From the IMG/VR virus record IMGVR_UViG_3300006917_000074, positions 1 to 36,103 of that record: a stretch of 36,103 nt of DNA. One strand, written 5' to 3'. Positions within the stretch are counted from its first letter, which is position 1, and each line of letters starts with the position of its first letter. The translations under genes and the position numbers were made by a program. The stretch is from a virus. Positions 8,029 to 17,267 of the stretch are shown one piece after another. The notes under the pieces were generated by a model. That model worked only from the letters and a program-made list of their open reading frames with translations, made no database searches and was not told where the DNA came from.

Positions 8029-8547
8029 ATGGCAGGTATACCAAACAAAATTTTCACAATCGACAAAGGTCTCTCGATGACTTTTGAAACGACGTTCATC
8101 GTTGCTTCAGGAACATCAGCATCGATTGCTTCAGGAACTCCATCTAAGTGTGTCACAGCTGACGGCTCTGTTGCCGGAGTTGTCGCCGCTATGGTGGACG
8201 GCGATGGACTCGTCACTGGAGAGCGCTTTACTGGACTCGGCAAGCGAACCTCAACTGAGACAGCCTCAGCAAACGGAACGGTTGGCACTTGGGCACCAGT
8301 CCCAGGCCTTGTCTACCGAGGCTATGCAAAGTCCGCAGCTGCTGCTGACACTCAATCAGAAATTAACGCCCTTATGGGTAAGAAGGTTCTTTTCGACCTC
8401 ACAAGTTCTGATTGGACAGTTGACACTGCCGCGACTGATGCGCTTGTAAACTGTGTTGTAGTCGTCGGTGGAAACCCAAAGACGAGCGAGATAAGTTTTA
8501 TCTACTCTGCAAAGGGAACCATCTTCGATACTTCGACAGCGATTTAG
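8029..8547 (+). CDS. Probable capsid decoration/head protein
   Basis: This 172-residue protein is rich in Gly, Ala, Thr, Ser and Val, predicted to be mainly beta, with no signal peptide. It begins MAGIPNKIFTIDKGLSMTFE and ends with ISFIYSAKGTIFDTSTAI. Its place between scaffold and major capsid is typical of head decoration proteins that bind the outside of HK97-type shells. No specific family is recognised. A 124-base gap with a hairpin separates it from the capsid gene. Confidence 0.6.
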   Translation: MAGIPNKIFTIDKGLSMTFETTFIVASGTSASIASGTPSKCVTADGSVAGVVAAMVDGDGLVTGERFTGLGKRTSTETASANGTVGTWAPVPGLVYRGYAKSAAAADTQSEINALMGKKVLFDLTSSDWTVDTAATDALVNCVVVVGGNPKTSEISFIYSAKGTIFDTSTAI

Positions 8548-8613
8548 TTCTTAACAGATTAACAAACTAGCATTTAGCTTTGAGTCGTTCCATCTGTAAA
8601 GATGAAAGAGTTG

Positions 8614-8642
8614 GTAGGGCGAGTTAGTTCTAAGACCCCTAC
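8614..8642 (+). promoter_or_regulatory. Hairpin in the capsid gene leader
   Basis: GTAGGG at 8614-8619 pairs with CCCTAC at 8637-8642 in the 124-base gap upstream of the major capsid gene. No T-run follows. It may stabilise the capsid mRNA or mark a processing point. I see no clear promoter in this gap. Confidence 0.3.
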
Positions 8643-8671
8643 GCGAAACGACAGAAACTAACCAAAACTAC

Positions 8672-9640
8672 ATGCCTGGATTAAATTATAGTTCTTCTCC
8701 AAATCTCGAACTTGTAAAGACAGCTCTCGACAAGCTCCGAGATGGTACGCTTGCTTCCGTTGACAACAACGGTAAGGCAATAGCTACCGACCCGATGGTT
8801 TTCAACCAATCAACTGCTGACCGAGCTGCTGTCATTAGCTCTGTTATCGGTGGCGGTGGTTACTTCAAAAAGACCATTACTGGTGTTGCTCAAGACATCA
8901 CGGCTAAGAAAAACGCGGTTAAAGCTGCATTTTCACCTAAGACGACGATAATCGCTGAGTTCAACTCTGACTTACCAATCTCCCGTTCGTTTATGATGGA
9001 CCAACAGCATGAAGCTGTTGCAAAATCTGTTCGACAACAGGTTCTCTCTTGGACAGCGACTCGTGACCAAAACGCTTTTGCGTACTACGCTTATGGCTTC
9101 GGCACCACGCTTTCGACGACTGTAGGTGACAACGTCGCACTGTTCTCAAGCAGCCACGTAAACGTCAACGGAGACACGATTGACAACTACGAGACCGCAG
9201 CAATGAGTGTGTCAGCTCTCAATGCTGCTATCGTTTCTCTTCGCGGACAGAAAAACCAAACAGGTGTTATCGTCGGTTATGAGCCGAAGTTCCTCCTCTG
9301 CGGTTCTACTCTTCACATGGACGCGACTACAGTAGCGAAGTCTGTGCTTCGCGCAGGAACTGGCTCCAACGACCTTAACTATTTCTCGGAACTTTATCCT
9401 GGGATGAAGGTTGTGTGGAACCAGTTTATAGACAACTCTGGCGCAACAAACCAAGCGACGATGTACTTCGTAGGTTCCGCTGACCACGGTGTAATGCGCT
9501 TTGAGCGAGAATCTTTCTTCACTACCCTTGTGGGATGGGAGACTAACGAAAACGACCAGTATCTGTACAAGATGCGCGCTCGTGAGGAAGTTGACACCAT
9601 AGAGTACCAGGGTCTCGTCGGCTCTGACGGAAGTGCCTGA
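8672..9640 (+). CDS. Major capsid protein (HK97 fold, Mu GpT-like pattern)
   Basis: This 322-residue protein has the order expected of HK97-type capsid proteins of the Mu GpT-like group: a helical N-arm, a long helix region with SWTATRDQNAFAYYAYGFG, then LFSSSHVNVNGDTIDNYETA and LRGQKNQTGVIVGYEPKFLL (P-domain and A-domain core). It ends with VGWETNENDQYLYKMRAREE. The LFS..H.N..G pattern followed by a strand giving GYEPKFLL is characteristic. It forms the icosahedral shell. The position after scaffold and decoration genes agrees. Confidence 0.88.
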   Translation: MPGLNYSSSPNLELVKTALDKLRDGTLASVDNNGKAIATDPMVFNQSTADRAAVISSVIGGGGYFKKTITGVAQDITAKKNAVKAAFSPKTTIIAEFNSDLPISRSFMMDQQHEAVAKSVRQQVLSWTATRDQNAFAYYAYGFGTTLSTTVGDNVALFSSSHVNVNGDTIDNYETAAMSVSALNAAIVSLRGQKNQTGVIVGYEPKFLLCGSTLHMDATTVAKSVLRAGTGSNDLNYFSELYPGMKVVWNQFIDNSGATNQATMYFVGSADHGVMRFERESFFTTLVGWETNENDQYLYKMRAREEVDTIEYQGLVGSDGSA

Positions 9641-9665
9641 TTATTATCGTAATTCGCAACCAACT

Positions 9666-10022
9666 ATGAAAGCATATATAGCTATCGGATTGGCTCTGGT
9701 TGCGATAGTAATCGCACTCCTCGGAGCTACCCCTAAATATGGGGATATTACAGGAACTTCGTACTTTGACTACTTCCAAGCATCGACAAATGGAGGTTTC
9801 AAGGTCGGGAGCAACACTATCATAAACGGTAGTGGAAACATCTCTCAACCAACTTCCAATTCGGCCACTTCCACAGCTGTACTTGGTTGTATTCAAATGT
9901 ACGCCACGTCGACTGCCACAGCGGTTCGTATTGAATTTTCAACTACAACTGCGCTCGCCACTTATAGCGGCGGGTCAGTGCCAGCTGGTGCTGTCGCGTG
10001 GGACTACGGAACCTGTCCGTAA
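9666..10022 (+). CDS. Membrane-anchored or secreted small virion-module protein
   Basis: This 118-residue protein begins MKAYIAIGLALVAIVIALLG, a single hydrophobic span of about 18 residues behind one Lys, i.e. a signal peptide or N-terminal anchor. The rest is Ser/Thr/Gly-rich, predicted beta, with two cysteines (in LGCIQMY and the terminal GTCP). The ATG at 9666 lies 25 bases after the capsid stop. The export signal is unusual for a gene between capsid and adaptor. It pairs with the next gene (10115), which has the same design. Function unknown. Confidence 0.6.
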   Translation: MKAYIAIGLALVAIVIALLGATPKYGDITGTSYFDYFQASTNGGFKVGSNTIINGSGNISQPTSNSATSTAVLGCIQMYATSTATAVRIEFSTTTALATYSGGSVPAGAVAWDYGTCP

Positions 10023-10029
10023 TTCGTTC

Positions 10030-10077
10030 CCTCACCCCACCCGTAATTACTGCGCTAGTACTACGGGTGGTAGTGAG
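10030..10077 (+). promoter_or_regulatory. Strong hairpin between two membrane-anchored protein genes
   Basis: CCTCAC and ACCCGTA (10030-10045) pair with TACGGGT and GTGAGG (10062-10077), giving about 13 bp around a 16-base loop with a small internal loop. GTGAGG can alternatively pair with CCTCA just downstream (10087-10091). No T-run follows, so it may be an attenuator or mRNA processing site setting expression after the capsid gene. Confidence 0.4.
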
Positions 10078-10114
10078 GTCGCGAAGCCTCAATTATTAAA
10101 AAGAATTAAAGTTT

Positions 10115-10711
10115 ATGGAATCATTAAAAAATACAATTATAACTTTGGCTATTATTGCGCTAGTCATCGCAGCAGTAATCGCCTCTGGCGTCACTGTAGT
10201 GAAAGCGAATCCTTCTTATTTCGTGCGGAATAGCTCATCTTCTTCAACAAACTGTACGATGTCTGCATCAACTTCTGTCGCTTATATGACAGCAGGAAGA
10301 GCAACTACGACTCTAACCCTTAACGCAGTTGGATGCGGCTCCTCAAGGGCTATCGATTCAGCTGCATTGATGCTTTACAGAAATGCGAGTGCCCCTGGTA
10401 CAAGAACAAGAATCAAGTTCGAGTTTTCAGATGACTGCGACGCTTCGACAGGCGGTAGTTGGTACGCGCCGGTTGCGACTTCCACAGATTACGTAGTTGA
10501 CACTGACGCAGCTGTCAACTCATTTAACGCCATTACATGGCAGTTTGCTTCAACAACGATTGGAGGAGGTGTCGCAGCGTCTGATAGTGACACACTGCTT
10601 ATCCCTATTCGAGTCCCAACTAAATGTGTACGTGCGGTGCTCACTGTTCCGATTGGGGCGGCTTCTTCCTCGATTTGGGGAGCACTTGTTGGGAAGCAAG
10701 AAACAAATTAG
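10115..10711 (+). CDS. N-terminally anchored beta-rich virion-module protein
   Basis: This 198-residue protein has a hydrophobic span at residues 8-28 (ITLAIIALVIAAVIASGVTV) behind Lys5, then a Ser/Thr/Ala-rich part ending in IPIRVPTKCVRAVLTVP and IGAASSSIWGALVGK. Four cysteines lie in the outer part. It looks like a single-pass or secreted beta-sandwich protein. Together with the gene at 9666 it forms a pair of exported-looking proteins between capsid and adaptor. No family is recognised, and no enzyme motif is visible. Confidence 0.6.
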   Translation: MESLKNTIITLAIIALVIAAVIASGVTVVKANPSYFVRNSSSSSTNCTMSASTSVAYMTAGRATTTLTLNAVGCGSSRAIDSAALMLYRNASAPGTRTRIKFEFSDDCDASTGGSWYAPVATSTDYVVDTDAAVNSFNAITWQFASTTIGGGVAASDSDTLLIPIRVPTKCVRAVLTVPIGAASSSIWGALVGKQETN

Positions 10712-10720
10712 CAAACTTGT

Positions 10721-11899
10721 ATGTCATTCAACACAGTCTCACAGCTAAAGGATAGTATTTCAGGACAATTACAGGGACTAAACCTGAACAATGTCAAAAA
10801 TCTATATAAGGCATTAGAGCGCACCGCTCGTGAGACTTGTGTTGAACTTGATATACCAGAGGCTTCGCTCCAAAGTAATTTGATTCTTTATGACGGCGTG
10901 TATGATTACGGCGAACTGCCGAGTATCTTCGGCTCTGCGATAACCGACGTAAGACCTCAGGGCGTTTCTCGCTCTTCGGTAAATTACACCTACCGTAAAC
11001 CACCGCAAGATTTTGACAGAGAAAAAGGATTTGGGACTACTGGTACTGAAATCGCTTTCGAGTATAAGAACGGCACTCCTGTAACGAGGATTTACTCAGT
11101 TTTGCCGAAGTCACGCGCGATACTCGATGCAATGTCAACAACATCTGGTTGGTCTGAGGGTGGAAGCGCGTCTGCTCCTGTCCAAGACTCAATCATCTAT
11201 TACTCTGCACCTGCTAGTCTCAGACTCACAATGACAGGAGCATCAACAGGAACACTGACGAAAACAATTTCATCACTTGACCTGTCAGAATATGAAGATG
11301 TGGGTGTCGTTTTTCTTGCCGTGAGGATTCCTGACGGTGCATCAGCAACTGATATAACATCGATGACATTTCGTGTTGGCTCCAGTGCTTCAAATTACAA
11401 TGACGTCTCCGTAACTGAAGGTTTCCTCGGTACATGGACTGTAGGAGAGTGGTTGCTTATTGCTTTTGACTTTTCGACAGCATCTCAAACAGGAACGCCA
11501 GATTGGTCTGCGATTACTTATGTCTATCTTAGTATTGCTCATGGGGCGACAATAACTAATCTTAGACTCGGTGGTCTGTGGATGTCTTACCCTTGCCCTG
11601 TGACAGCTTTCTACCAAACAAATGCCATTTTTATGGCCTCCTCTACGCCGTCGAATCGAATAACGAGTGATAATGACCAAGTCATCTTGAATGAAGCAGC
11701 GTATGTCATTTTTGAGATTAAAGCGGCCAGAACTATTGCCAAACAGCAAGGTGGCACAATAGCATCATCTTTCATATCTGACATTGATAGGCAGCTTTAT
11801 GGGATACCTGGCGATATGAACAGACCTGGTCTTATCCCAATGTATAAAGCCGATAATCCTTCAAGAGAACTGAGAGAAATTGGCTCATGGTATGAGTAA
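10721..11899 (+). CDS. Head-tail adaptor with an inserted beta-sandwich domain
   Basis: This is a 392-residue protein. The N-terminal part (to about 130) and the C-terminal part (about 290-392, ending RQLYGIPGDMNRPGLIPMYK) are helical and resemble the connector/adaptor that sits under the portal in short-tailed phages. Between them, about residues 135-290, is a Ser/Thr/Gly-rich insert (SGWSEGGSASAPVQDS, then SAPASLRLTMTGASTGTLTK and LRLGGLWMSY) with the look of a jelly-roll carbohydrate-binding-like domain. Position before the nozzle gene supports the adaptor role. The insert could be displayed on the outside of the neck. Confidence 0.6.
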   Translation: MSFNTVSQLKDSISGQLQGLNLNNVKNLYKALERTARETCVELDIPEASLQSNLILYDGVYDYGELPSIFGSAITDVRPQGVSRSSVNYTYRKPPQDFDREKGFGTTGTEIAFEYKNGTPVTRIYSVLPKSRAILDAMSTTSGWSEGGSASAPVQDSIIYYSAPASLRLTMTGASTGTLTKTISSLDLSEYEDVGVVFLAVRIPDGASATDITSMTFRVGSSASNYNDVSVTEGFLGTWTVGEWLLIAFDFSTASQTGTPDWSAITYVYLSIAHGATITNLRLGGLWMSYPCPVTAFYQTNAIFMASSTPSNRITSDNDQVILNEAAYVIFEIKAARTIAKQQGGTIASSFISDIDRQLYGIPGDMNRPGLIPMYKADNPSRELREIGSWYE

Positions 11900-13811
11900 A
11901 AAGGCATCAGGAATTATTGGAACAGATGATGTCGATTTCGGCATTATTTCTGGTTTCCCAGGATATAATTCTTCAGGAGACCCGACAGCTATCAAACCGA
12001 ACTATCTAACTCAAGGTTCAATAAATACGTACCGCAAAACTTCAGGAGTGATTGCAAATCGCCCTGGTAGAAAGCTCTATGATGCGTCTACTGACGCAAC
12101 TATAGCCGGTATTAAAGCGGCTTTTGTATGGCACACATCTCTTTCGAGCACGTTTGTCTTGGAAGTTTGCGATGGCAACCTTCGGTTTGAGAGTGATGTA
12201 ACGGGGACAAGAACTTGGTACAATCTTCTTACCAGTCTTACGCTTACCTCTTTTGTTTTCGATACGTGGTGGGACAACACCGACAAAAAAGATAAGCTTC
12301 TCATGGTCAACGGTAGTAATGTTGTTTATGACTGGAGCGGTGGAATCGCTCTCTTCGTTTCAGCAACTCCGACGGTCATCACACTTGACAGAAACGCAGC
12401 GACAGCAGGGTTTGCATCCTCTGGGACTGTTACAATAAACGGAACCGATTACACTTATACAGGAATAAGTGGCAGTACCCTGACAGGGGTCGGCTCCAGT
12501 GCCGCAGGCGAGGCAGCAGATAGTGTTGTGGTACAGACTATCTACACACTCCCAAATTCATCTATTTCCTCTGGGCCAGGAACTGAATTTGTGAATGATT
12601 ACATAAAAGTGATTAATAATCAGATGTACTTAGGCTCATATACTTCGAGACTCACATATATAACGAAAGATAGCGACTATAAATCATGCGCTCAATCATC
12701 TCCAAGATTGACTGGAGAAGGAGATACACTCACGCTTGACGACAATGGGCGTGGTATTGGTGTTAAAAAAGGTGCAGCTCACATCTTTGCAGGAAGTGGA
12801 AACTTGTATAGAGTGACCTTTAACCAGATAACTGTAGGTTCGACTCTTTCTGAGCAAACCAAGGTAGAGAAAATTCCACTTGGCTCGGAACTTTCAGCCA
12901 AATCACACGATTTTATCGACTCATTGTCGGATAACCTTATCTACCTCGACCAAACAAATCAAGTGAGAGTATTCGGTTCTTTCTCACAAATGGTGACTGA
13001 CAGACCTGTGATTTTATCAAGAGATGTAATGGACGAGCTTTCTTTGACTGATTTTACTGGCGGACATCTCAAAGTGATTGCTGACAAACGTGGGGACAAT
13101 ATATATATAACTGCCCCGAACAGCTCATACGTATACTGGTTCCAAGAAATTGCGATGCTCAACGCTGTTGAAAACTTGTCGGTTGAAAGATTATGGCAGC
13201 CTCCTCAAATATGGGGTGTCTCACGTGTCCTTGCCGTTCCTGATTCAAATGGTGATGAGAAATTAGTTGGTTTTTCAAACATTAATCCACAAGCATATTA
13301 TCTTTGGGAAACTGACCAATGGGTAGATGATGCTCCGTCTGACAGTCTGCCCTACATCTCAATCGCACTGTTCGCCTATCAAAATGGTGGGAGAAGACAG
13401 GGAAAGATTATCTTTGATAAGACATATTTTGAAGGATATTGCACACAAGGAACCAATCTTTACTCGGGCTTTTACTACGATTACCAGGGTTCAACTACTG
13501 TTACTTCTCCTATTATCTCTAATATAGATTCACGATTCCAAACTTCACAACTGTTTTCTGGCGTTGTTCCTCCGTCACTCGGAGATGCTTCTCTCGGTGA
13601 AAATCCTCTTGGCGATGGGCTAAATACGGCGTTGGACGACCATTTCACACTTCCAAAATTCAGGACAATCATCGGAACGCAAGTGAATGACTGCTATGAA
13701 TTTGCCACAATGTTGTATTCGCAGGAGGCGGGAGATAGATGGGAATTACTTTGCTACGGCTCGAATATACGACTTTCGCAGTCGGAACCAATAGAAATAA
13801 TTAAAATTTAA
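11892..13811 (+). CDS. Tail nozzle/stabilisation protein
   Basis: This 639-residue protein is mostly beta with repeated W/Y/F strand pairs. PGRKLYDASTDATIAG, VWHTSLSSTFVLEVCDGNLR and DNLIYLDQTNQVRVFGSFSQ suggest a propeller-like fold. Size, composition and order (after the adaptor, before fibre and ejection genes) match the tail tubular B/nozzle or packaged-DNA-stabilisation proteins of T7- and P22-like phages. The ATG at 11892 overlaps the upstream stop by 8 bases; TTG at 11880 is open but less likely. It would form the distal tail tube. Confidence 0.7.
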   Translation: MSKKASGIIGTDDVDFGIISGFPGYNSSGDPTAIKPNYLTQGSINTYRKTSGVIANRPGRKLYDASTDATIAGIKAAFVWHTSLSSTFVLEVCDGNLRFESDVTGTRTWYNLLTSLTLTSFVFDTWWDNTDKKDKLLMVNGSNVVYDWSGGIALFVSATPTVITLDRNAATAGFASSGTVTINGTDYTYTGISGSTLTGVGSSAAGEAADSVVVQTIYTLPNSSISSGPGTEFVNDYIKVINNQMYLGSYTSRLTYITKDSDYKSCAQSSPRLTGEGDTLTLDDNGRGIGVKKGAAHIFAGSGNLYRVTFNQITVGSTLSEQTKVEKIPLGSELSAKSHDFIDSLSDNLIYLDQTNQVRVFGSFSQMVTDRPVILSRDVMDELSLTDFTGGHLKVIADKRGDNIYITAPNSSYVYWFQEIAMLNAVENLSVERLWQPPQIWGVSRVLAVPDSNGDEKLVGFSNINPQAYYLWETDQWVDDAPSDSLPYISIALFAYQNGGRRQGKIIFDKTYFEGYCTQGTNLYSGFYYDYQGSTTVTSPIISNIDSRFQTSQLFSGVVPPSLGDASLGENPLGDGLNTALDDHFTLPKFRTIIGTQVNDCYEFATMLYSQEAGDRWELLCYGSNIRLSQSEPIEIIKI

Positions 13812-13833
13812 TGGATAATTACTAACAAATTCT

Positions 13834-15342
13834 ATGAATAGAAAAGCAGTAATCGTAGTTTGCATCTCAATCGTAATCACTCTAACGACAGTAATGCTTT
13901 CCTCATTCAAGAGCGCCACACAAACGTATGAAGGTTTTGCACCTACTGGCGGTGGAACGTATAGACTACAGGCATCGATAGGTACTTCAGACACAAGTTT
14001 TACACTATCCTCGTTTAAAGAGCCAGTCTCCAATATCAAATATACGATGTCCTATCTTAATTCAGACATAGTGTATGGAACGCTTGACCCGCAGACATCG
14101 AAGCCGGAATTTATATCTTTCACTGGCATAACTCAAAACGCAGATGGTACTGCGACTCTTACAGGTGTCACGAGAGGTTTGTCACGAACACCAGCTGGTA
14201 GTGCTTGTATCGCATCGACGACCCTTGCACAAGCGCACGCAGCACAATCTATCTTTATTGTTTCGGATTCCCCATGTTTCTTCTACGAATATCTTCCGAC
14301 AAGAGCGAACGCAACTTCGAGTGCTTCTTTGGTTTTCTCCTCCACAACACCACCTCACTATGATTGGGCACTTACATCGACGCAGTGGAATGACGTAGCA
14401 TCATCAACGCTTGTTGACCTCGCGAAACTTCAGGCCACTGCAATCGCAGGAGCATCAAATGCGACTGATGTTTTGCAGGGTCTTGTTGAACTTGCGACTG
14501 CGAGGGAAGCAGCATCTTCTACAGTAACTGGTGGCACTGGAGCAAACCTTGCTTTGTGGAGTAAGTATGCAACTGATACCCCTAATACTGCTACTCGTGG
14601 CTCTGTCATCCCGATGACAAGAATTACAGGGTATTTGGCACAGGCTTGGCTTGATTTGACTGCGTTGTTTACCTTTACTGGAGGTCTCACTTCAACTGGT
14701 ACCACAACAATCTCAGCCTCAAGTCTTACAACTAATCCGGCCGTATTTAATAGTTTGGCTTATCGTTTCCCAACAGCGCGTGGAGCAAGTTCGACTGTCC
14801 TTTCTGAAGATGGCACAGGGAAATTAACGTGGGAGCCAGCACACGGGATGTACACACTCGCCACATCGACGACTCTCACTGCAGGCGCAGGTGTTTTTAG
14901 CACTTCTACGTTGATAACAATACCCGCTGGATTTCTTAACGCGAGCTCAAGTATTTCCGTCGCGGGCGGCGCGAGCTGTCTGGCGACAGGCTCAACAGGA
15001 GCTGATTGCAATGTATATTTGCGAGATAGCACTGGTAAGACACTTGGGAGTATCTCAATCGGGCCAAGGTCAACAAATACGAACGGTTCTGACGCAATAG
15101 GCAGCTTCACGTTCAATACTATTTTTGCTCCGTCGATGACAGCCGAGACGACAAATTATACGTGTGCCATTTTTGGTGTTTTCACGTCAGCGACCGCATC
15201 GCTAATGGGTTGTTCAGGAGGCGGCTCAACAGCAGGTACAGTCGATTTCACTAGTAATGTGACACTAGCCATTGTTTTGTACGGCGGTGGCTCAAACTCA
15301 AGTGCTAATGTGTATGGTCTTAGCTTAATTATCCGTCAATAA
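13834..15342 (+). CDS. Signal-peptide-bearing fibre-like protein
   Basis: This 502-residue protein begins MNRKAVIVVCISIVITLTTV, a Sec-type signal or anchor with an n-region Arg/Lys pair and a 17-residue core. The mature part starts with a beta domain (YRLQASIGTSDTSFTLSSF) and FISFTGITQNADGTATLTGV followed by TRGLSRTP. A Ser/Thr-rich collar region and a C-terminal beta domain with cysteines follow. The domain with TGVTRGL is common in tail-associated proteins that I remember from metagenomic Patescibacteria-type phages. It may be a fibre or collar subunit. The export signal is odd for an internally assembled virion. Confidence 0.6.
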   Translation: MNRKAVIVVCISIVITLTTVMLSSFKSATQTYEGFAPTGGGTYRLQASIGTSDTSFTLSSFKEPVSNIKYTMSYLNSDIVYGTLDPQTSKPEFISFTGITQNADGTATLTGVTRGLSRTPAGSACIASTTLAQAHAAQSIFIVSDSPCFFYEYLPTRANATSSASLVFSSTTPPHYDWALTSTQWNDVASSTLVDLAKLQATAIAGASNATDVLQGLVELATAREAASSTVTGGTGANLALWSKYATDTPNTATRGSVIPMTRITGYLAQAWLDLTALFTFTGGLTSTGTTTISASSLTTNPAVFNSLAYRFPTARGASSTVLSEDGTGKLTWEPAHGMYTLATSTTLTAGAGVFSTSTLITIPAGFLNASSSISVAGGASCLATGSTGADCNVYLRDSTGKTLGSISIGPRSTNTNGSDAIGSFTFNTIFAPSMTAETTNYTCAIFGVFTSATASLMGCSGGGSTAGTVDFTSNVTLAIVLYGGGSNSSANVYGLSLIIRQ

Positions 15343-15346
15343 AAGT

Positions 15347-17266
15347 ATGCCTGGAGCACCAGATTGGTCAAAATATAGCGGAACGACACCTGCGAATACT
15401 ATCCCTCCTGTTTTAAGTATGCCGCAAACCACTCCGATTGATTGGTCTAAATACACACCTATTGCCCCTGCGTCTGGCGTAACCCAGAAAACAGTAGAAC
15501 CGTCAGTTGTAAGTAGCACCGCTATTGAACCTAAGATTGCTGAATATAAGGACAAACTTGCTGAATACCAGGCTAAATTTGACCAGATAAAAACTCCCAA
15601 AACTGGTACAACAGCAACTCAGACTGATTGGCAGAAGCAACAAGAAGAAAAGGTAAAGAACCAAGGACAAACTGGTTACGACATCTTCGGAAATCCTGTT
15701 TCCGATACAGGGACGTCCTCTACGGTGCAGACCCCAACCCCTCAACTAACGAGAGATGAACTCATAACTCGCTCTCTCCAAGAGGCGCAGAACACTTACG
15801 CGAGTGTGCGGAATACTCTGAATCCTGAGCTGCAAATGCAAGTAGACGCTATAAACAAACAATTTGACGCGCTTCTTAACATGCAGAAAATGGCTAACGC
15901 TGGTAAAGAGGCAGCTGTTGATTCGGCCCTTCTAAGAACTGGCAGTTCACGCTACTCCCCACTTTCTGCGGCAGGGATATCTAACACAGAGATTAGTTAT
16001 GGCATTTCTCAATTATCGAATATAGAAAGTCAGAGGCAGACTGCCATTGCAAATGCAAGAGCTGCTGCTGCAAAAGATTCTTGGGATTTGGTAGGTAAAA
16101 TTCTAGGACGTGTTGATGAGTTAGAGAAAGAACAAAGAGACCTCCTTACTTCCCAGAATCAAAAACTACTTGAGCAAGTGAGAACTGCTCAGATAAGCCA
16201 AGCTGTTTCTGCTGCTATTGATAGTGGTCTTCAAAATCCAAAAGACATCTTCGATGCCATGTCAGGGAATCAAGTAATTGGAACACTGAATGTCTCTTCA
16301 GATGAGGTGGCAAAGGCTTACTCTGATTTGGTAGGTTCTCCTGCCCAACTTGGGCAAGACTGGAATATGTTCCAGAATCTTCTCAGTTCAGGAGAATTGC
16401 AGAGGGTTACAGGAAATGCCAACCCTACGTTTTTTGATTATTTGAAAGCGAAAGACGCGGCTACGACTAATCCTACCGACCCAACGCTTCTAGCACTTCG
16501 CCAAGCTCAACTGCAGCAGACACTTCTGCAACTTAAGGGATATATCGACCTCCCAACAAATCCAGATGGAACAGTTAGCGAGCAGAATGTGCAATATGGT
16601 TCAGCTATGAAATTTGCTCTTGCAGACGCTAGTGCGACTGAAGCTAAACTAAGAGGACAAACATTTTCAGAGCTCCTCTTACAAGGGGAGCAGCAAAAAG
16701 CAAAAGAGTTCATCTTCAAAACTGCGCTCGAAACATCGAACGCTGACACCTTTAGGAAAATACAAGGAGTAGGTGAAACAATGGCTGCTATTGATTCTTT
16801 CAAGCAATTGGTACGGGAGATGAAGGATAGGGGAATATCTACAGACATTATCTCAGGAACAGCAGAAGATTTGGCGAGGAAGGCTGGCGCGACTATTGAC
16901 CCAATTAAAGTTGATTATCTTTCGAGAGCTTCACAGATACTTTTCAACTATCGTAAATCAATGACCGGTGTTCAGTTCTCGTATGCAGAAGGACAACAAT
17001 ATGCAAAACTGTTCCCTAATTACCAGAATACACTCGCAGTGAACGACCAGTTGATTAACTCACTTTATTCTGGTCTTGCAACGCAAGTAGAGATATTCTA
17101 TAAGCAGAAACTCGGAACAGACAATTACAATTATCTACTTTCTGACCCGAAAGGTCTTAACCAATTTGGTATCGGAAACCAACAAGTGAAGACAGAAAAT
17201 ACTCTCGACCCTGACCTATTACAAACTAACTCGCAACCAGGCACTGCGTCATTCCTTGGTTTTTAA
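15347..17266 (+). CDS. Probable internal virion/ejection protein
   Basis: This 639-residue protein has a Pro/Thr/Gln-rich disordered N-terminal 130 residues with a repeated DWSKY motif, then long Gln/Ala-rich helices (ELQMQVDAINKQFDALLNMQ; QSQRQTAIANARAAAAKDSW-like stretch) to the end. No signal peptide or catalytic motif is visible. Large, helical, Gln-rich proteins after the nozzle gene are typical of podovirus ejection proteins that leave the capsid with the DNA and build a conduit through the envelope. The neighbouring transglycosylase gene supports this reading. Confidence 0.6.
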   Translation: MPGAPDWSKYSGTTPANTIPPVLSMPQTTPIDWSKYTPIAPASGVTQKTVEPSVVSSTAIEPKIAEYKDKLAEYQAKFDQIKTPKTGTTATQTDWQKQQEEKVKNQGQTGYDIFGNPVSDTGTSSTVQTPTPQLTRDELITRSLQEAQNTYASVRNTLNPELQMQVDAINKQFDALLNMQKMANAGKEAAVDSALLRTGSSRYSPLSAAGISNTEISYGISQLSNIESQRQTAIANARAAAAKDSWDLVGKILGRVDELEKEQRDLLTSQNQKLLEQVRTAQISQAVSAAIDSGLQNPKDIFDAMSGNQVIGTLNVSSDEVAKAYSDLVGSPAQLGQDWNMFQNLLSSGELQRVTGNANPTFFDYLKAKDAATTNPTDPTLLALRQAQLQQTLLQLKGYIDLPTNPDGTVSEQNVQYGSAMKFALADASATEAKLRGQTFSELLLQGEQQKAKEFIFKTALETSNADTFRKIQGVGETMAAIDSFKQLVREMKDRGISTDIISGTAEDLARKAGATIDPIKVDYLSRASQILFNYRKSMTGVQFSYAEGQQYAKLFPNYQNTLAVNDQLINSLYSGLATQVEIFYKQKLGTDNYNYLLSDPKGLNQFGIGNQQVKTENTLDPDLLQTNSQPGTASFLGF

Positions 17267-17267
17267 T

